DNA of 64,000 nt. Source: an uncultured Lactobacillus sp. GTDB lineage: Bacteria; Bacillota; Bacilli; Lactobacillales; Lactobacillaceae. The translations under genes were made by a program, and so were the position numbers. Position 1 is the first letter of the stretch. Each line of letters starts with the position of its first letter. Location: assembly GCA_937874185.1 (NCBI GenBank), contig CALNAK010000021.1, positions 62,001 through 126,000 of the forward strand. The letters run 5' to 3'. The notes under the pieces were generated by a model, which made no database searches, had not been told where the DNA came from, and worked only from the letters and a program-made list of their open reading frames with translations. Below, in pieces: positions 45,120-53,348 of the stretch.

Positions 45120-45123
45120 ATTT

Positions 45124-45157
45124 ACGTCGATAGAAATATTCTATCGACGTTTTTTTA
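45124..45157 (+). terminator. Terminator of the esterase gene
   Basis: ACGTCGATAG / CTATCGACGT perfect 10-bp stem and T7. Confidence 0.93.
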
Positions 45158-45206
45158 TGCTATGCTTTGTTTATAAATAATTTTATATAGGAAAGAAGCT
45201 AATCAT

Positions 45207-45866
45207 ATGGGCCAGAAATATCTAACTTTTGATTGTTACGGAACATTACTCAATGAAGAACCAACTTATAACTCAATTGAAACTATTGCTAATAAAATTG
45301 GAGTTGATTCAAAGCTAGCTCGAACTCGTTTTATCAACTATCAAGACGACCGTAATAATATGCATCCATATATAGATTACGCAATCCTAACTAGAAATAA
45401 CTTAATTCATCTTGATTATCAATTTGGATTAGAGCATCAATTTGAAAAATATTATGTGGACGTACTAATTGCACATCGAAGTCTCACACCTTTCCCAGAA
45501 GTCATTGAGACGCTGCAAAAGTTTATTGATCATGGTTATAAATTAATTATGATGTCAAATTCCTCATGGGATATCATTGACACTAATGCTAAAGCACTCA
45601 AAGTACCCTTCAATATTTGGACGGCTGAAGACGTTCATGCTTATAAACCAGATCTACACTTTTTCAAATCAGTCGATGAACATTACCACTTCACTTCCGA
45701 GAATCATTGGCATATTGCACAAGGTTATTCGAGTGACATTATTCCCGCAAAACAAATGAATTGGCCCTCAATTTGGATCAATCGCCCGCACGACCAACCA
45801 TCAACTGATATCCAACCAACTCATATGGTTGACACATTAGATAAAGCTTGGGAATTTCTAAAATAA
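45207..45866 (+). CDS. HAD-superfamily hydrolase, haloacid dehalogenase type II
   Basis: 219 residues. Motif I DCYGTLLN, motif II MMSNSSWD, motif III Lys in AYKPDLHFF, and a helical cap between. The DCYGT form of motif I matches type II dehalogenase-like members, but without known substrate a phosphatase is just as likely. It has its own transcript after the esterase terminator. Confidence 0.85.
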   Translation: MGQKYLTFDCYGTLLNEEPTYNSIETIANKIGVDSKLARTRFINYQDDRNNMHPYIDYAILTRNNLIHLDYQFGLEHQFEKYYVDVLIAHRSLTPFPEVIETLQKFIDHGYKLIMMSNSSWDIIDTNAKALKVPFNIWTAEDVHAYKPDLHFFKSVDEHYHFTSENHWHIAQGYSSDIIPAKQMNWPSIWINRPHDQPSTDIQPTHMVDTLDKAWEFLK

Positions 45867-45910
45867 ATTGATATTTCGTTTTAAATTTGTTGCTAGAAAA
45901 ATTATTTCGG

Positions 45911-45966
45911 CTTACAGTACAAATGGGAATTTCCCGTGCCAACCCTTGTTCAAAAAAAACTGTAAG
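45911..45966 (+). promoter_or_regulatory. Inverted repeat overlapping a ribosome site
   Basis: CTTACAGT (45911-45918) pairs with ACTGTAAG (45959-45966), whose end is the AAGGTG ribosome site (45964-45969) of the next gene; GGGAATTTCCC (45925-45935) nests inside. If formed in RNA it would hide the site. Inferred. Confidence 0.4.
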
Positions 45967-45977
45967 GTGTGAATATA

Positions 45978-46247
45978 TTGATAAGACAACTACACGACTT
46001 TGACGAATATCACTACGAATCAAATACTAAAACAGCCTTTTCTACTACTGATTATCGAAGCGACTATCAGCAAGGCTATGAACAAGCTATAACTGACTAC
46101 CGAACCAATCACTCGTTTCATCATTATCCTGATAAATTGATTAGACTTGGTAATGATATTTTTGATGATAAATTATCTGAAGTTGAAGAATTCATTTCCG
46201 GATATAAAGATGGACAATTGAATATCAAATTAACACATAACAAATAA
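45978..46247 (+). CDS. Small hydrophilic protein, unknown
   Basis: 89 residues from TTG 45978, chosen since AAGGTG lies 8 bp upstream; a GTG at 45969 would sit in that site. Rich in Tyr, Asp and His: FDEYHYESNTKTAFSTTDYR, SDYQQGYEQAITDYRTN, then an acidic helix EVEEFISGYKDG. No signal peptide or membrane segment. The YQ.GYE.A...Y pattern resembles small lactobacillar proteins of unknown function. Followed by a strong terminator. Confidence 0.6.
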   Translation: MIRQLHDFDEYHYESNTKTAFSTTDYRSDYQQGYEQAITDYRTNHSFHHYPDKLIRLGNDIFDDKLSEVEEFISGYKDGQLNIKLTHNK

Positions 46248-46286
46248 TATTAGTTTATAGTTTTCTAAATTAACTGAATAAACACT

Positions 46287-46327
46287 AAAGTCTTCAATCC
46301 TGGACACTACGAATTGAAGACTTTTTA
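46287..46327 (+). terminator. Terminator
   Basis: AAAGTCTTCAAT (46287-46298) pairs perfectly with ATTGAAGACTTT (46313-46324), then TT. Confidence 0.9.
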
Positions 46328-46461
46328 TATCTAATTTCATTATGATAGACGAATCGTCGAATATCTTAAATTTTCAAAGCAACACCATTAGCATTATAAT
46401 TATATTGTTAACACTTACATTTTATAGATTTAACAAAAACTTTTGAAAGCGAGGATTAGAT

Positions 46462-47307
46462 TTGAAATATATCACTTTTAATCAACAAAAAACTTCAGCA
46501 ATCGGTATCGGAACATGGCATATCGGTGAAGGCAATCAAAGTAGAACAGAATCAGAAATGCAAGCTATGCGTTACGGTTTGGACAACGGCATCAATACGA
46601 TTGATACTGCAGAAATGTATGGAGAAGGATTATCGGAAACCCTTGTAGGTAACGTTATTAAAGATTATTCACGTGACAACATTCAATTAATTTCTAAATT
46701 TTATCCTTACCATGCTACTCCTGAATTAATTGAATCAAGTCTCAAAGCAAGTCTAAAGCGACTTCAAACAGACTATCTTGATCTTTATTTACTACATTGG
46801 CGTGGTGATACACCTCTTCAAGAAACTGTTAATGGACTTGAAAAGATGGTTCAAGCAGGTTTAATCAAAAATTGGGGCGTTTCTAATTTTGATCTCTCTG
46901 ATTTAGAAGAATTAGATGGACTTGAGAATGGTGAAAATTGCCGAATAAATGAAGACCTTTATAATGTCGGTAGTCGTGGTATTGAATATTCAATCTTACC
47001 TTGGCAAAAAAAACATAACATGTCATTTATCGGATATTCTCCATTTGGTTCCGATGGCGGCGAATATCTCAAAATTAAACCAGTTTTAAATGAATTAGCC
47101 CAACAAAAACACGTGACAGTTCATCAACTATTATTAGCTTGGGTACTTAGAAACAATGATATTCTTAGCATCCCAAAGACTGGTTCGATTGAACATATGA
47201 AAGATAACATTGATGCATTGAATATTAATTTCACAACTGACGAATTAGCATTAATTGAATTATCATATCCTGCACCAAAAAAAGATGAAAGTTTGGAATC
47301 AATTTAA
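46462..47307 (+). CDS. Aldo/keto reductase
   Basis: 281 residues. (beta/alpha)8 NADPH-dependent reductase: GIGTWHIG, NGINTIDTAEMYGEGLSETLVG with the active-site Asp/Tyr, LISKFYP with the Lys, DLYLLHWRGDTPLQE, NWGVSNFDLSDL, and the C-terminal cofactor loop SIPKTGSIEHMKDN. Substrate unknown. TTG start with GAGG 7 bp upstream. Confidence 0.92.
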   Translation: MKYITFNQQKTSAIGIGTWHIGEGNQSRTESEMQAMRYGLDNGINTIDTAEMYGEGLSETLVGNVIKDYSRDNIQLISKFYPYHATPELIESSLKASLKRLQTDYLDLYLLHWRGDTPLQETVNGLEKMVQAGLIKNWGVSNFDLSDLEELDGLENGENCRINEDLYNVGSRGIEYSILPWQKKHNMSFIGYSPFGSDGGEYLKIKPVLNELAQQKHVTVHQLLLAWVLRNNDILSIPKTGSIEHMKDNIDALNINFTTDELALIELSYPAPKKDESLESI

Positions 47308-47312
47308 ATTAT

Positions 47313-47355
47313 AAAAGAAGCCCTCATAATCAAAATGATCGTGAGGGCTTCTTTT
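47313..47355. terminator. Strong bidirectional terminator
   Basis: AAAAGAAGCCCTCA pairs perfectly with TGAGGGCTTCTTTT; between the convergent reductase (+) and iminopeptidase (-). Confidence 0.93.
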
Positions 47356-47395
47356 AATCTGTTTCTAATTTATTAAAATAGTCTTGATTGACACA

Positions 47396-48298
47396 CTAAA
47401 ACTTATTTGTCCTTATATCCAAAAAATAGTTTTTTAAGTTAGTGAAAAAAACATCCGGATTATCAATCATTTGATTATGACCAGCATCAGGTGTGACCAC
47501 CAACCGAGAATTCGGAATTGACTGTTGCATTTTTCTAGCTGTTTTTAAAGGCATTGTTTCATGATCCGCAAATGATAATAACGTTGGAATCTTAAAATTT
47601 TTAATTTGTTCCGAATAATCCCAATCGCCTAGATCTCCAACCACCACAAATTCGTTGTTTCCTTGAAAATAGTTATAAACTTCCTTAGATTGAATGTCGA
47701 TAACATGTGACATTTTACTTGGTTGTCGACGATTGATATATTCATTGTACAAAAAAGCAATACTTTCTTGATATTTAGGATTATCCCACTGTTCACGGCG
47801 TTCTATATCTTCCAAGAAGGAATTCTCAGCTGGCGTAAATTCTTTTTGTCTAATTTCCTTCATATGTACTAAATAGTCAGGAATATTGTCGATCATACTA
47901 ATTATGATTAGCCCCTTTAGATGTTCTTGGTAACTATTGGTATACATCATTGCTAACATTCCACCCCATGAATGTCCTGCCAAATAAAATTTATCATAGC
48001 CCAACAAATGACGGACTTCTTCAACCTCGTTAAGATAATAATCTTCATTCATATACTTTTTAAATATTTTGGGATCATCCCAATTAGGTGTATCAGAATA
48101 CCAAGCGCCCAATTGATCATACATCGTAACCTCAATATCCAAATCTTCTAATTCTTGACCAAATCGTTCAAAAACTTCATGGGTATCGCCAGGACCACCA
48201 TGTAAACAAAGTAACTTATCTTTACCACCTAAGTTAAAAGTATGAGTCCAAAGATGATAGCCATTTTTGAGTGTTAATATTCGCGTTATATTTTTCAT
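47396..48298 (-). CDS. pepI: Proline iminopeptidase-type alpha/beta hydrolase
   Basis: 300 residues. Releases N-terminal proline from peptides. HGGPGDTHEVFERF oxyanion motif (about 33), GHSWGGML with Ser110, acid in LLSFADHETM and final His in DAGHNQMID; the cap domain covers about 140-220. The family name is secure; strict proline specificity is inferred. 19 bp downstream of the amidotransferase gene, so co-transcribed. Confidence 0.9.
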   Translation of the reverse strand: MKNITRILTLKNGYHLWTHTFNLGGKDKLLCLHGGPGDTHEVFERFGQELEDLDIEVTMYDQLGAWYSDTPNWDDPKIFKKYMNEDYYLNEVEEVRHLLGYDKFYLAGHSWGGMLAMMYTNSYQEHLKGLIIISMIDNIPDYLVHMKEIRQKEFTPAENSFLEDIERREQWDNPKYQESIAFLYNEYINRRQPSKMSHVIDIQSKEVYNYFQGNNEFVVVGDLGDWDYSEQIKNFKIPTLLSFADHETMPLKTARKMQQSIPNSRLVVTPDAGHNQMIDNPDVFFTNLKNYFLDIRTNKF

Positions 48299-48317
48299 AT
48301 GACCAACTTTCCACTAA

Positions 48318-49031
48318 TTATGTTCGATCAATAAAGTCTTTAAAGATTCCTAACTGACGAGAATCATGCATCCACATATTTTCTGGATGCCACTGTACTG
48401 CTTGAATCGTAGCGTCTTTGTTTTCAATTGCTTCAATTACTCCATCTGAGGCTTTGGCAACCGCCTTTAAAGAGTTTGGAACACTCTTTATTGCTTGATG
48501 ATGTCTGGAATTAACGAAAACATTGTCACCAATGGTCTTAAATAGTTTCGAATCATGGTCAACTCTAACAAAATGGGTTGGTTGATCACCAGGTGCGGCT
48601 TGTTTATGTTTTAATAGCTTGCCTGGATACTGACTGTTCAAATCTTGATAAACAGTGCCACCTAAAGCCACATTAATTACCTGTGCACCACGACACAAAC
48701 CTAAAATGGGAACATTTTCAGCAACAGCAGTTCTAATTAAAGCTATCTCAAATAAATCACGATTACGATTAGTTACCCCCAATTGTGGTATGGGTTCTTC
48801 ACCCATAAAATTAGGATCAATATCTGGACCACCAGGAAAAATTAAACCATCCAATCTACCGAAAAGTTGATTTACTTTGTCAACTGGTAGACATGGTAAA
48901 CCAACAGGAATCCCCCCGGCAGCAAGAACCCCATTAACAATTGGACGTGGAACAAAATCCATTAATTTCTGATTAATTGAAGTTGCTTCCCCTAAGTAAA
49001 TATCAGCTGTAATTCCAATTAGTTTACTCAT
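48318..49031 (-). CDS. Class I glutamine amidotransferase-like hydrolase (PuuD-type)
   Basis: 237 residues. Gamma-glutamyl-GABA hydrolase family: VPRPIVNGVLAAGGIPVGLP, FPGGPDIDP, nucleophile Cys113 in LGLCRGAQVINVALGGTVYQD and WHPE triad region near the C-terminus. No synthetase partner, so a free gamma-glutamyl hydrolase acting on small gamma-glutamyl amides is likely. GGGGGCC upstream of the ATG. With PepI it suggests amino-acid salvage. Confidence 0.88.
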   Translation of the reverse strand: MSKLIGITADIYLGEATSINQKLMDFVPRPIVNGVLAAGGIPVGLPCLPVDKVNQLFGRLDGLIFPGGPDIDPNFMGEEPIPQLGVTNRNRDLFEIALIRTAVAENVPILGLCRGAQVINVALGGTVYQDLNSQYPGKLLKHKQAAPGDQPTHFVRVDHDSKLFKTIGDNVFVNSRHHQAIKSVPNSLKAVAKASDGVIEAIENKDATIQAVQWHPENMWMHDSRQLGIFKDFIDRT

Positions 49032-49208
49032 AAAATATTGGCCCCCTTTTTAATTTTTATTCCAGAATAACAAATCAAATATTTCACTAATATTATTAAA
49101 TAATTGCTAATTAAAATCTAATATAAAGGCAATACATATTGTATAATATACCCTATTTTCAAACCTTTTATTAGAGTTTTTTAATAATTAATTGAATTAT
49201 ACACAAAA

Positions 49209-49254
49209 AAATAGCTATATTCTTCTAAAGTAAGAAAAATATAGCTATTTTTTT
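49209..49254 (-). terminator. Terminator of dhaKLM
   Basis: AAATAGCTATATT (49209-49221) pairs perfectly with AATATAGCTATTT (49238-49250) with flanking A/T runs. Confidence 0.85.
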
Positions 49255-49260
49255 TAGTAA

Positions 49261-49629
49261 TTATTTAATTTTCAAATCCTTCAAACTGTTTTCAATCACA
49301 TTTAGAGGTGATTCAATTTCTGCTAGCGTTGCGGCTGCATAAGAACCTTCCACCAAAGCTACATCATAGCGATGAATCTTTCGATCACTCATTTCAATAA
49401 GCATGTCCAAATTCATTTTGGAACTACCTAAATCATAGAAGGCAAGAATTTCATCACCAGTATTATCATCAACCGCCTGTTGGATTTTTTCCAATGATGA
49501 CCCAATTTCATTATCATCAGTTCCACCAGCTGTAGTGATTGATAAATCTGGCGCTGCCTCAGCTATTAATTTTTTTACGCCTGATGCAATTTCATTTGAA
49601 TGTGAAACAATAACTATTCCATATTTCAT
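49261..49629 (-). CDS. dhaM: Dihydroxyacetone kinase phosphotransfer subunit
   Basis: 122 residues, a single EIIA-mannose-type domain: IVIVSHSNEIASGV with phospho-His10, TAGGTDDNEIGSS and FYDLGSSKMNLDM. It relays phosphate from HPr to the ADP on DhaL. This short single-domain form is the Gram-positive type, unlike the multidomain E. coli DhaM. It ends the operon, 3 bp after dhaL. Confidence 0.95.
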   Translation of the reverse strand: MKYGIVIVSHSNEIASGVKKLIAEAAPDLSITTAGGTDDNEIGSSLEKIQQAVDDNTGDEILAFYDLGSSKMNLDMLIEMSDRKIHRYDVALVEGSYAAATLAEIESPLNVIENSLKDLKIK

Positions 49630-49632
49630 AAT

Positions 49633-50220
49633 TTATACTCCCATAACTTCAAGTAGTGCTTCGAATAGATAAGCACTGGATTGTGAACCAGGATCAATGT
49701 GTCCCTTAGATTTTTCTTCCAAATAACTGGCACGACCTTTGGTAGCGACCATTGCTTTATTTTCATTCAAAGCTTCATTGATTGTTTGTTGATTAAAGTT
49801 ACCATTCTTCATTGCTGTGGCAATTGGTTGCCAAACATCAATCATGGTCTTCATACAAACATCAGATTCTCCACGTCGTTTCAATCCATCTGAACCAATC
49901 TGAATCAAATCAGACAGTTCTAAGTTATCCGTTTTAACGGCTTTCGACATATCTAAAAATGCTGTTCCATACAAAGGACCTGCGGCACCACCGACTTTTT
50001 GAATCATAGCAAAAGCAGTTGTCTTGTATAAGTCAGATAAATTATCAGGATCTTTTTTAGCAAATGAATCAGTAATTGCCTTAGCTCCACGGTCCATATT
50101 GGTACCATGATCACCATCACCAATAGCTGTATCAAGTTCATTTAATTCCGACTTATTATCCTCAATTTTCTCAACAAATAAATTAATCCATTTTTTAGCT
50201 GCAACTAATTCTAGTTTCAT
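49633..50220 (-). CDS. dhaL: Dihydroxyacetone kinase ADP-binding subunit
   Basis: 195 residues. All-helical DhaL barrel with the Mg/ADP-binding LDTAIGDGDHGTNMDRG motif (about 29-45), VGGAAGPLYGT and the late GRASYLEEKSKGHIDPGSQS. The bound ADP is rephosphorylated by DhaM and then phosphorylates dihydroxyacetone on DhaK. 14 bp from dhaK. Confidence 0.96.
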   Translation of the reverse strand: MKLELVAAKKWINLFVEKIEDNKSELNELDTAIGDGDHGTNMDRGAKAITDSFAKKDPDNLSDLYKTTAFAMIQKVGGAAGPLYGTAFLDMSKAVKTDNLELSDLIQIGSDGLKRRGESDVCMKTMIDVWQPIATAMKNGNFNQQTINEALNENKAMVATKGRASYLEEKSKGHIDPGSQSSAYLFEALLEVMGV

Positions 50221-50234
50221 TTATTTAATCTCCC

Positions 50235-51227
50235 TTACCAAGCAATTGTTGTAACAGGTTCTTGAAGCATTTTGATCCACTCAGAATCAGCTTTCATAAT
50301 TGTCAATGAGATACCTTGCATATCAAGCGACGTTACAAGATTCCCAACCTTGCTATATTCAACATCGATTTGTTTCGAAGACATTTCGTTTAAAACGTCA
50401 TTAGCAAAAATATACTGTTCCATCAAAGGAGTTCCACCCATTCCGTTAACCAAAATGGCATATGATCCAGACTTATCAGTAAATTCATCCATGATTTTTT
50501 CAACCAATTCATGTGCTAGTTCTTTTGATGGCTTAATCTTTTCAATAGCATATCCACGTTCATTATGGATTCCAATCCCATATTCTATTTCATCATCTTT
50601 CAATTCAAATCCAGGATGACCAACCGCAGGAACAGTTGCTGCATGTAAAGCAATTCCAATAGTTTTAGTATTATCAATTACGTTTTGACCAAGTTTAGCT
50701 AAATCATCCAAATTCATACCTGAACGAGCAGCGGCTCCAACAACTTTTTCAACTAAAGCAGTTCCAGCAACACCACGTTTACCTTGAGTGAATTCACTAT
50801 TCTTAACTGAAATATCATCGTCTACAACGATTGTAGCAATTTTAATATCATCTGCTTCAGCCATTTCTTTAGCCATGTCAAAATTCATAACATCACCAGA
50901 ATAGTTTTTTACAATTAACAGAACACCTTGACCTTGATCAACAGCCTTGATTGCCTCGTAAATTTGATCTGGTGTTGGTGAAGTAAAGACCTCTCCAGCA
51001 ACGGCGGCACTAAGCATCCCATCACCGACATAACCGGCATGTAATGGTTCATGACCGCTACCACCACCGGAAACGACTCCAACTTGTTTGTTCTCGTTAA
51101 ATTTAGCATCATTTCTAACAACTGCTGTGGTTCCATCAATTTGTCTAACTAAATTTTTATTGGTTCTAACAAGTCCTGAAATCATTTCAGGAACAATATT
51201 CTCAACATCATTAATTATTTTCTTCAT
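50235..51227 (-). CDS. dhaK: Dihydroxyacetone kinase substrate-binding subunit
   Basis: 330 residues. Binds dihydroxyacetone covalently through a His; GGGSGHEPLHAGYVGDGMLSA and KNYSGDVMNFD are present, as is GIGIH (His221) at the covalent site. The following residues read NERG, where GEPG is usual. First gene of dhaKLM with AGGAGG, a TATAAT at 51258-51263 and a cre-like site, so probably under catabolite control. The route leads glycerol/dihydroxyacetone into glycolysis; no glycerol dehydrogenase is in the window. Confidence 0.95.
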   Translation of the reverse strand: MKKIINDVENIVPEMISGLVRTNKNLVRQIDGTTAVVRNDAKFNENKQVGVVSGGGSGHEPLHAGYVGDGMLSAAVAGEVFTSPTPDQIYEAIKAVDQGQGVLLIVKNYSGDVMNFDMAKEMAEADDIKIATIVVDDDISVKNSEFTQGKRGVAGTALVEKVVGAAARSGMNLDDLAKLGQNVIDNTKTIGIALHAATVPAVGHPGFELKDDEIEYGIGIHNERGYAIEKIKPSKELAHELVEKIMDEFTDKSGSYAILVNGMGGTPLMEQYIFANDVLNEMSSKQIDVEYSKVGNLVTSLDMQGISLTIMKADSEWIKMLQEPVTTIAW

Positions 51228-51238
51228 ATTTTCCTCCT

Positions 51239-51252
51239 CGATAGCGCTTCCA
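51239..51252 (-). promoter_or_regulatory. cre-like site at the dhaK promoter
   Basis: Minus strand TGGAAGCGCTATCG, a near match to TGWAANCGNTNWCA, between the -10 (TATAAT, 51258-51263; TTTGTT 17 bp further) and the ribosome site: a repression position for CcpA. Inferred. Confidence 0.4.
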
Positions 51253-51285
51253 TATTTATTATACAGCTTTTACCTTACGTAACAA

Positions 51286-51314
51286 AAAAGCCCTGAACAT
51301 TGTCCAAGACTTAA
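51286..51314 (-). terminator. Terminator of the first Cof-type gene
   Basis: GTCTTGGAC / GTTCAGGGC nine-pair stem (with G-U pairs), 3-nt loop, T6 on the minus strand. Confidence 0.7.
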
Positions 51315-51320
51315 TCTCCT

Positions 51321-52133
51321 TTATAGCGCAAACTTCTCAATCGCTAAACCAACACCATCATGATTATTATCGGTTGTTACAAAATCACTAACATCTTTAA
51401 CTCCAGGCATAGCGTTTTCCATTGCAATACCTTTTCCGGCTATCTTCAACATAGGAATATCGTTGTCACGGTCGCCCATGGCCATCACATCACTTAGGTT
51501 AACTTTTAAAAGACTGGCTAAATGTTTGACAGCTTCTCCCTTATTAACATTCTGTGGGAATACTTCCAAGAAACCAACACCCGTTCTAACAACGAAATAA
51601 TCCTTATCAAATCTTTGATGAACCATGTCAGAAATATTATCCAATTCTTGTTCATTACCATTAATAATTGCCTTAACAATTTTAAAGTCCTTTGGCATAT
51701 CATCCGGTTCTCTGATATATAGGCCATTATCATTTTCAAAAGCCTGTGTAACAGTATATTTATCAATCCAATCGACCTGACTCGTATAAGTATTTCCCTT
51801 ATTATCAACGACATTATAATGTAATTTATTCTTTTTAATAAAATCAACAAACTCATGATAGAAACCATTACTTAAAGTACGCTCAAATAAAATATCACCG
51901 TTCATATTTTCAATCATGCCACCACCATTAGTAATCATGTACTGATCTGAACCAGCTATTCCTAATGTTTTTGCATAACCCGTGATTGCATTGTGAGTTC
52001 TTCCAGAACAAAGAACTACCTTTATCCCCTTCTGTAAGGCTTGAGCAATTGCTTCTTGATTCTTAGTCGAAATAGATTTTTGGCTAGTTAAAAGCGTGTC
52101 GTCCATATCTAATGCAATTATTTTATAACTCAT
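51321..52133 (-). CDS. Cof-type HAD-IIB phosphatase
   Basis: 270 residues. ALDMDDTLLTSQKSIS (motif I), CSGRTHNAI (motif II), a C2B cap, and MGDRDNDIPMLKIAG (motif IV). Such enzymes remove phosphate from sugar phosphates or flavin and pyridoxal cofactors; specificity is not readable. Paralogous to the next gene (60 bp away), with the same layout; a duplicated pair. Confidence 0.9.
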   Translation of the reverse strand: MSYKIIALDMDDTLLTSQKSISTKNQEAIAQALQKGIKVVLCSGRTHNAITGYAKTLGIAGSDQYMITNGGGMIENMNGDILFERTLSNGFYHEFVDFIKKNKLHYNVVDNKGNTYTSQVDWIDKYTVTQAFENDNGLYIREPDDMPKDFKIVKAIINGNEQELDNISDMVHQRFDKDYFVVRTGVGFLEVFPQNVNKGEAVKHLASLLKVNLSDVMAMGDRDNDIPMLKIAGKGIAMENAMPGVKDVSDFVTTDNNHDGVGLAIEKFAL

Positions 52134-52193
52134 ATTTACCCCTCATTTAATAATCATTTATGAATATTGTAAACCTTTTCCTAATTTTTCGTT

Positions 52194-52955
52194 TTATTGA
52201 AGAGCAAATCTTTCTATCGCTACACTAACACCGCTGTGGTTATTATCTGGTACTACTTCATCACTGACATCAAAAACTTCTTCTGGTGAATTAGCCACAG
52301 CTACACTCTTGCCGGCAATCTTCAACATGGGAATATCATTATCCATATCACCAATAGCCATTACCTGTTTAAGGTTTATTTTCAAATGCTTAGCTAATCT
52401 CTTGACGGCTTGACCTTTACTAACATTTTTAGGGAACAACTCAACATCTTCAGGACTTGTCACCACAACGAAATAATCTTTGTCATACTCCTTGTGCATT
52501 AAATCAGCCAATTTTTGAATATCTCTCTTATGCGTATGTGTCAAAAATTTAGCTACGCCCAAATCTGGCTCTAGCATTCTTTTTTCCATCCATTCCTGAT
52601 AGCTACTATAAAGATTACCTTTAGTATCAACTAATTCAAATTTAACTTTATTCTGATTTAGGAAGTTATCTATTTTCTCACAATCACTGTTTTCTAGTGT
52701 TTTTTTATAAATCACTTTTCGATCTAAGTTTTCAATTACATTGCCACCCAATTCAATCATATATTGATCAGGTCCCTCAATCCCTAATTCATTGGCAATC
52801 TTGATCAAACCATCATATGAGCGGCCAGAACTGAGGACAACTTTAATACCGGCCTCCAAAGCCTTTGTTATTGTCTGTTTGTTTTCAATTGAAATTTTCT
52901 GTTTATCATCAAAAAGTGTTCCATCTATATCTACTGCAATTAGTTTATAATCCAT
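52194..52955 (-). CDS. Cof-type HAD-IIB phosphatase, second paralogue
   Basis: 253 residues. AVDIDGTLFDDKQKIS, LSSGRSYDGL and IGDMDNDIPMLKIAGKSVAV. Similar throughout to the gene at 51321-52133. Start taken as ATG 52955, because AGGAG is 7 bp ahead; a TTG at 52970 overlaps the ribosome site. Both paralogues lie between the dihydroxyacetone kinase operon and a sugar PTS permease. Confidence 0.9.
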   Translation of the reverse strand: MDYKLIAVDIDGTLFDDKQKISIENKQTITKALEAGIKVVLSSGRSYDGLIKIANELGIEGPDQYMIELGGNVIENLDRKVIYKKTLENSDCEKIDNFLNQNKVKFELVDTKGNLYSSYQEWMEKRMLEPDLGVAKFLTHTHKRDIQKLADLMHKEYDKDYFVVVTSPEDVELFPKNVSKGQAVKRLAKHLKINLKQVMAIGDMDNDIPMLKIAGKSVAVANSPEEVFDVSDEVVPDNNHSGVSVAIERFALQ

Positions 52956-53081
52956 CATATTTCTCCTCAAAACAATATTTCATGTGCAATTGTAAGCCTT
53001 TTTACACCTAAATTATAAACAAAAATAAAGACTTTTAAACAGAACACAATTTTTTGTGTTAAGAGTGTGCAGGGTTTCCTT

Positions 53082-53141
53082 CTTCCATGAAAAGACGATT
53101 GGGTTGGAACATAGCCTTTTCATTCCAGACTAGTTAGTATC
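53082..53141 (-). repeat. Deletion derivative of the 170-bp repeat, copy B
   Basis: On the minus strand it has the conserved ends (ATACTAACTAGTCTGGAATG and CTTTTCATGGAAG) joined with the inner P2/P3 part missing; its right arm matches copy A almost exactly (GCTATGTTCCAACCCAATC). Confidence 0.75.
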
Positions 53142-53180
53142 TCTATTTATTTTTTGAATTGAATTCTTGATAGACGTAAA

Positions 53181-53236
53181 AAAGCACTAATTCTGTTACC
53201 CCAAATTATTCTGGGATAAATTGAATTAAGTGCTTT
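53181..53236. terminator. Terminator of the PTS EIIC gene
   Basis: AAAGCACTAATTC (53181-53193) with GAATTAAGTGCTTT (53223-53236), one bulge; inner pairs CCC/GGG; T-runs on both strands. Confidence 0.75.
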
Positions 53237-53268
53237 TGATTTAAAATTAAAGTTAACTAAAAAACGCA

Positions 53269-53332
53269 AACTAGCTCGGAACAAGGAAGAATAATGGCTC
53301 AATAGCGAAATTATTCTTCCCTATGGGGAGCG
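53269..53332 (+). repeat. Short derivative of the 170-bp repeat, copy D
   Basis: Begins AACTAGCTCGGAAC and contains GGCTCAATAGCGAA, as in copies A and C. Its own perfect stem GGAAGAATAAT (53285-53295) / ATTATTCTTCC (53310-53320) takes the place of P1. The gap 52956-53348 holds only B, D and the terminator. Confidence 0.6.
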
Positions 53333-53348
53333 GCATTATCATACTAAG

